From the NCBI GenBank assembly GCA_026389955.1, contig JAPLGY010000146.1, positions 1 to 6,462 on the forward strand: DNA of 6,462 bases, read 5' to 3'. Shown in pieces: positions 4,885-6,462 of this stretch. The translations under genes were made by a program, and so were the position numbers. Source of the DNA: Caldilinea sp. (GTDB lineage: Bacteria; Chloroflexota; Anaerolineae; Caldilineales; Caldilineaceae). Position 1 is the first letter of the stretch, and every line of letters starts with the position of its first letter. Under the pieces are notes generated by a model that saw only the letters and a list, made by a program, of their open reading frames with translations, was not told where the DNA came from and ran no database searches.

Positions 4885-6462
4885 ATGGCGACGAAAAGCA
4901 AAGCACCCAACAGAAGTGGTTCACAGACAGCGCAACGCGGCGAGCGCGGGCGCAATTCGCAAGGCGGCAATCGCCCCCAACAGCCACCCGCCAAAGCGCG
5001 CAGCCAGCCGCGCGGCGAAGAGAGCCCTGCAGCAGTTGTGGCTCCCCCCAAAGAAGTGGTCGTGACCGAGGCGATCACGGTGCGCGACCTCGCCACCCTC
5101 ATGCAGCGCAGCCCCATCGATCTGATCAAAATCCTGATGCAGTATGGCATCATGGCACCGATCACCCACACCATCGACCATGACACCGCCGTGATCCTGG
5201 GCGAAGAGCTGGACGTCGCTGTGCTCTGGCCCCCCAAAACCGCCGAAGAGCTCCAAGAAAGCGTCAGCACCGAGCCAGCCTCTCCCCAACTCCCGCGCCA
5301 ACGCTCCTTCATTCAAGAACGCATGGCAGGCCAGTCTGCCCACCGCATGGTGGACCGCCCGCCCGTTGTCGCCGTGCTGGGCCATGTCGACCACGGCAAA
5401 ACCACCCTGCTCGACCGCATCCGCCACACCAATGTGGCAGCCGGCGAGGCAGGCGGAATCACCCAGCGGACAGGCGCCTACCAGGTCACTGTTCAAGGCA
5501 AACGCATCTCGTTTCTCGACACCCCTGGCCATGAAGCCTTCACCGCCATGCGCGCCCGCGGCGCACAGGTCACAGATATCGTCGTGCTCGTGGTGGCGGC
5601 CGATGATGGCGTCATGCCCCAAACCAAAGAAGCGATCAGCCACGCCCGTGCGGCCAACGTGCCGATCATCGTCGCCATCAACAAGATCGACAAGGGCAAC
5701 GCCAACCCCCAACGGGTGATGGAGGAACTTGCCAAGGAAGGGCTGCAACCCGAAACCTGGGGGGGCGATACCATCATGGTCGAGCTGAGCGCCCTCACCA
5801 ACCGTGGCATCGACGACCTGCTCGACAACATCCTGGTCCTCGCCGAAGTCGAACAGTACAAAGCTGACCCCAAAGGCGATTGTGTGGGCACCGTCATCGA
5901 GGGAGAACTCGACAAATTGCGCGGGGTGACCGCTACGCTGCTCGTCCAAAATGGAACCCTGCATCGGGGTGACACCCTCGTCGCAGGCAAGACCTGGGGA
6001 CGCATCAAGGCCATGTTCGACTATGAGGGCAAACCGGTCAAAGAAGCAGGCCCAAGCACCCCTACCGTGGTGCTCGGGCTGCAAGAGGTCCCCACGGCCG
6101 GCGATGTCTTCGAGGTGGTCGAGAACGACCGACTGGCTCGGCAGATCACCGAGACACGCAAACTGGCCAGCGCAGCGCTCGTCGTCGACGGCCGGCGTTC
6201 GATGTCGCTCGAAGATTTCTTCAAACGGTTCGAAGGGGGCGAAGCCAAAACCCTCAACCTCATCGTCCGCGCAGACATGCAGGGCACCCTGGAACCGATC
6301 GTCAAAAGCCTCAATGACCTCAGCAACGACGAGGTCGAACTCAAAATTCTGCAAGCCAGCATCGGCGACATCTCTGAATCTGATATCATGCTCGCCGAAG
6401 CCAGCGACGCTGTCGTCATCGGCTTCAGCGTCGGGGCCGACAAGTCTGCCCAGGTGCGCGCC
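4885..6462 (+). CDS. infB: Translation initiation factor IF-2, 3' end outside the window
   Basis: IF-2 is the cytoplasmic GTPase that brings fMet-tRNA to the 30S subunit and promotes 50S joining. The visible 526 residues open with a low-complexity basic, Gln/Pro-rich stretch (1-55). An IF2_N domain follows (about 60-112, [25 protein letters not shown]), then the G domain from about 160: GHVDHGKTT (166-174, P-loop), GGITQ (190-194), DTPGHEAF (212-219), NKID (266-269) and SAL (302-304). Domain II (about 333-430) is a beta-barrel, and domain III starts near 455 ([17 protein letters not shown]). The C-terminal tRNA-binding domain lies beyond the window. The N-terminus is far shorter than in Escherichia coli, as in many bacteria. 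[10 protein letters not shown] departs from the usual GGITQHIGAY after the conserved Thr. The start follows from the ribosome binding site at 4873-4879. It is separated from ylxR by 421 nt, unusually far for this operon. Confidence 0.97.
   Translation, partial: MATKSKAPNRSGSQTAQRGERGRNSQGGNRPQQPPAKARSQPRGEESPAAVVAPPKEVVVTEAITVRDLATLMQRSPIDLIKILMQYGIMAPITHTIDHDTAVILGEELDVAVLWPPKTAEELQESVSTEPASPQLPRQRSFIQERMAGQSAHRMVDRPPVVAVLGHVDHGKTTLLDRIRHTNVAAGEAGGITQRTGAYQVTVQGKRISFLDTPGHEAFTAMRARGAQVTDIVVLVVAADDGVMPQTKEAISHARAANVPIIVAINKIDKGNANPQRVMEELAKEGLQPETWGGDTIMVELSALTNRGIDDLLDNILVLAEVEQYKADPKGDCVGTVIEGELDKLRGVTATLLVQNGTLHRGDTLVAGKTWGRIKAMFDYEGKPVKEAGPSTPTVVLGLQEVPTAGDVFEVVENDRLARQITETRKLASAALVVDGRRSMSLEDFFKRFEGGEAKTLNLIVRADMQGTLEPIVKSLNDLSNDEVELKILQASIGDISESDIMLAEASDAVVIGFSVGADKSAQVRA

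Noticed and set aside
4921..6354. 477-codon open frame on the minus strand
   Set aside because: It is the antisense shadow of infB, whose motifs on the + strand are unambiguous. The translation shows no family pattern.

Overview
The window is about 60% GC by eye and reads almost entirely rightwards. It carries the conserved transcription/translation block nusA - ylxR - infB, preceded by a gene for a FemA/FemB-type aminoacyl-tRNA-dependent peptidyltransferase. The FemAB family, an actinobacteria/Chloroflexota-like NusA start, a long acidic-then-lysine-rich NusA tail and a short-N-terminus IF-2 suggest a Chloroflexota-like bacterium (Anaerolineae/Caldilineae type). This placement is inference from gene content and protein style; no marker here proves it.

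Layout. 1-110 is non-coding sequence with a small hairpin and a possible -10 box just before the first start codon. 111-2221 is a FemAB gene made of two complete-length FemAB units in tandem within one reading frame. The second unit is broken: relative to the first it lacks about 103 nt around position 1805, and its C-terminal 138 codons lie in another frame, ending at 2221. Because of the shift, the literal open frame from 111 runs on to 2288. 2222-2393 is a regulatory leader for nusA. It has a promoter-like sequence (TTGCAT, 17 bp, TATAGT with an upstream TG), a 9-codon mini-ORF, a strong 11-bp terminator-like hairpin, and an upstream 7-nt segment that could pair with the hairpin's 3' arm instead. 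2394-4103 is nusA (569 aa), 4155-4463 is ylxR (102 aa). 4464-4884 is a 421-nt gap full of short repeats and inverted repeats, with one doubtful 50-codon ORF. 4885-6462 is infB, cut by the window end after 526 codons.

How the genes fit together. NusA binds RNA polymerase and modulates pausing, termination and antitermination. YlxR is a small RNA-binding protein (in Bacillus reported as an RNase P modulator). IF-2 is the GTPase that delivers initiator tRNA to the ribosome. These three are commonly co-transcribed. rimP, the usual first gene of the block, is not directly upstream of nusA here, and the L7Ae-like ylxQ that often sits between ylxR and infB is also missing. The FemAB gene is probably an independent cell-wall gene that happens to lie next to the block.

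I found no CRISPR array, transposon, phage gene or defence system. The observations most worth checking are the apparent attenuator ahead of nusA, the tandem-but-broken FemAB gene, and the structured gap before infB.
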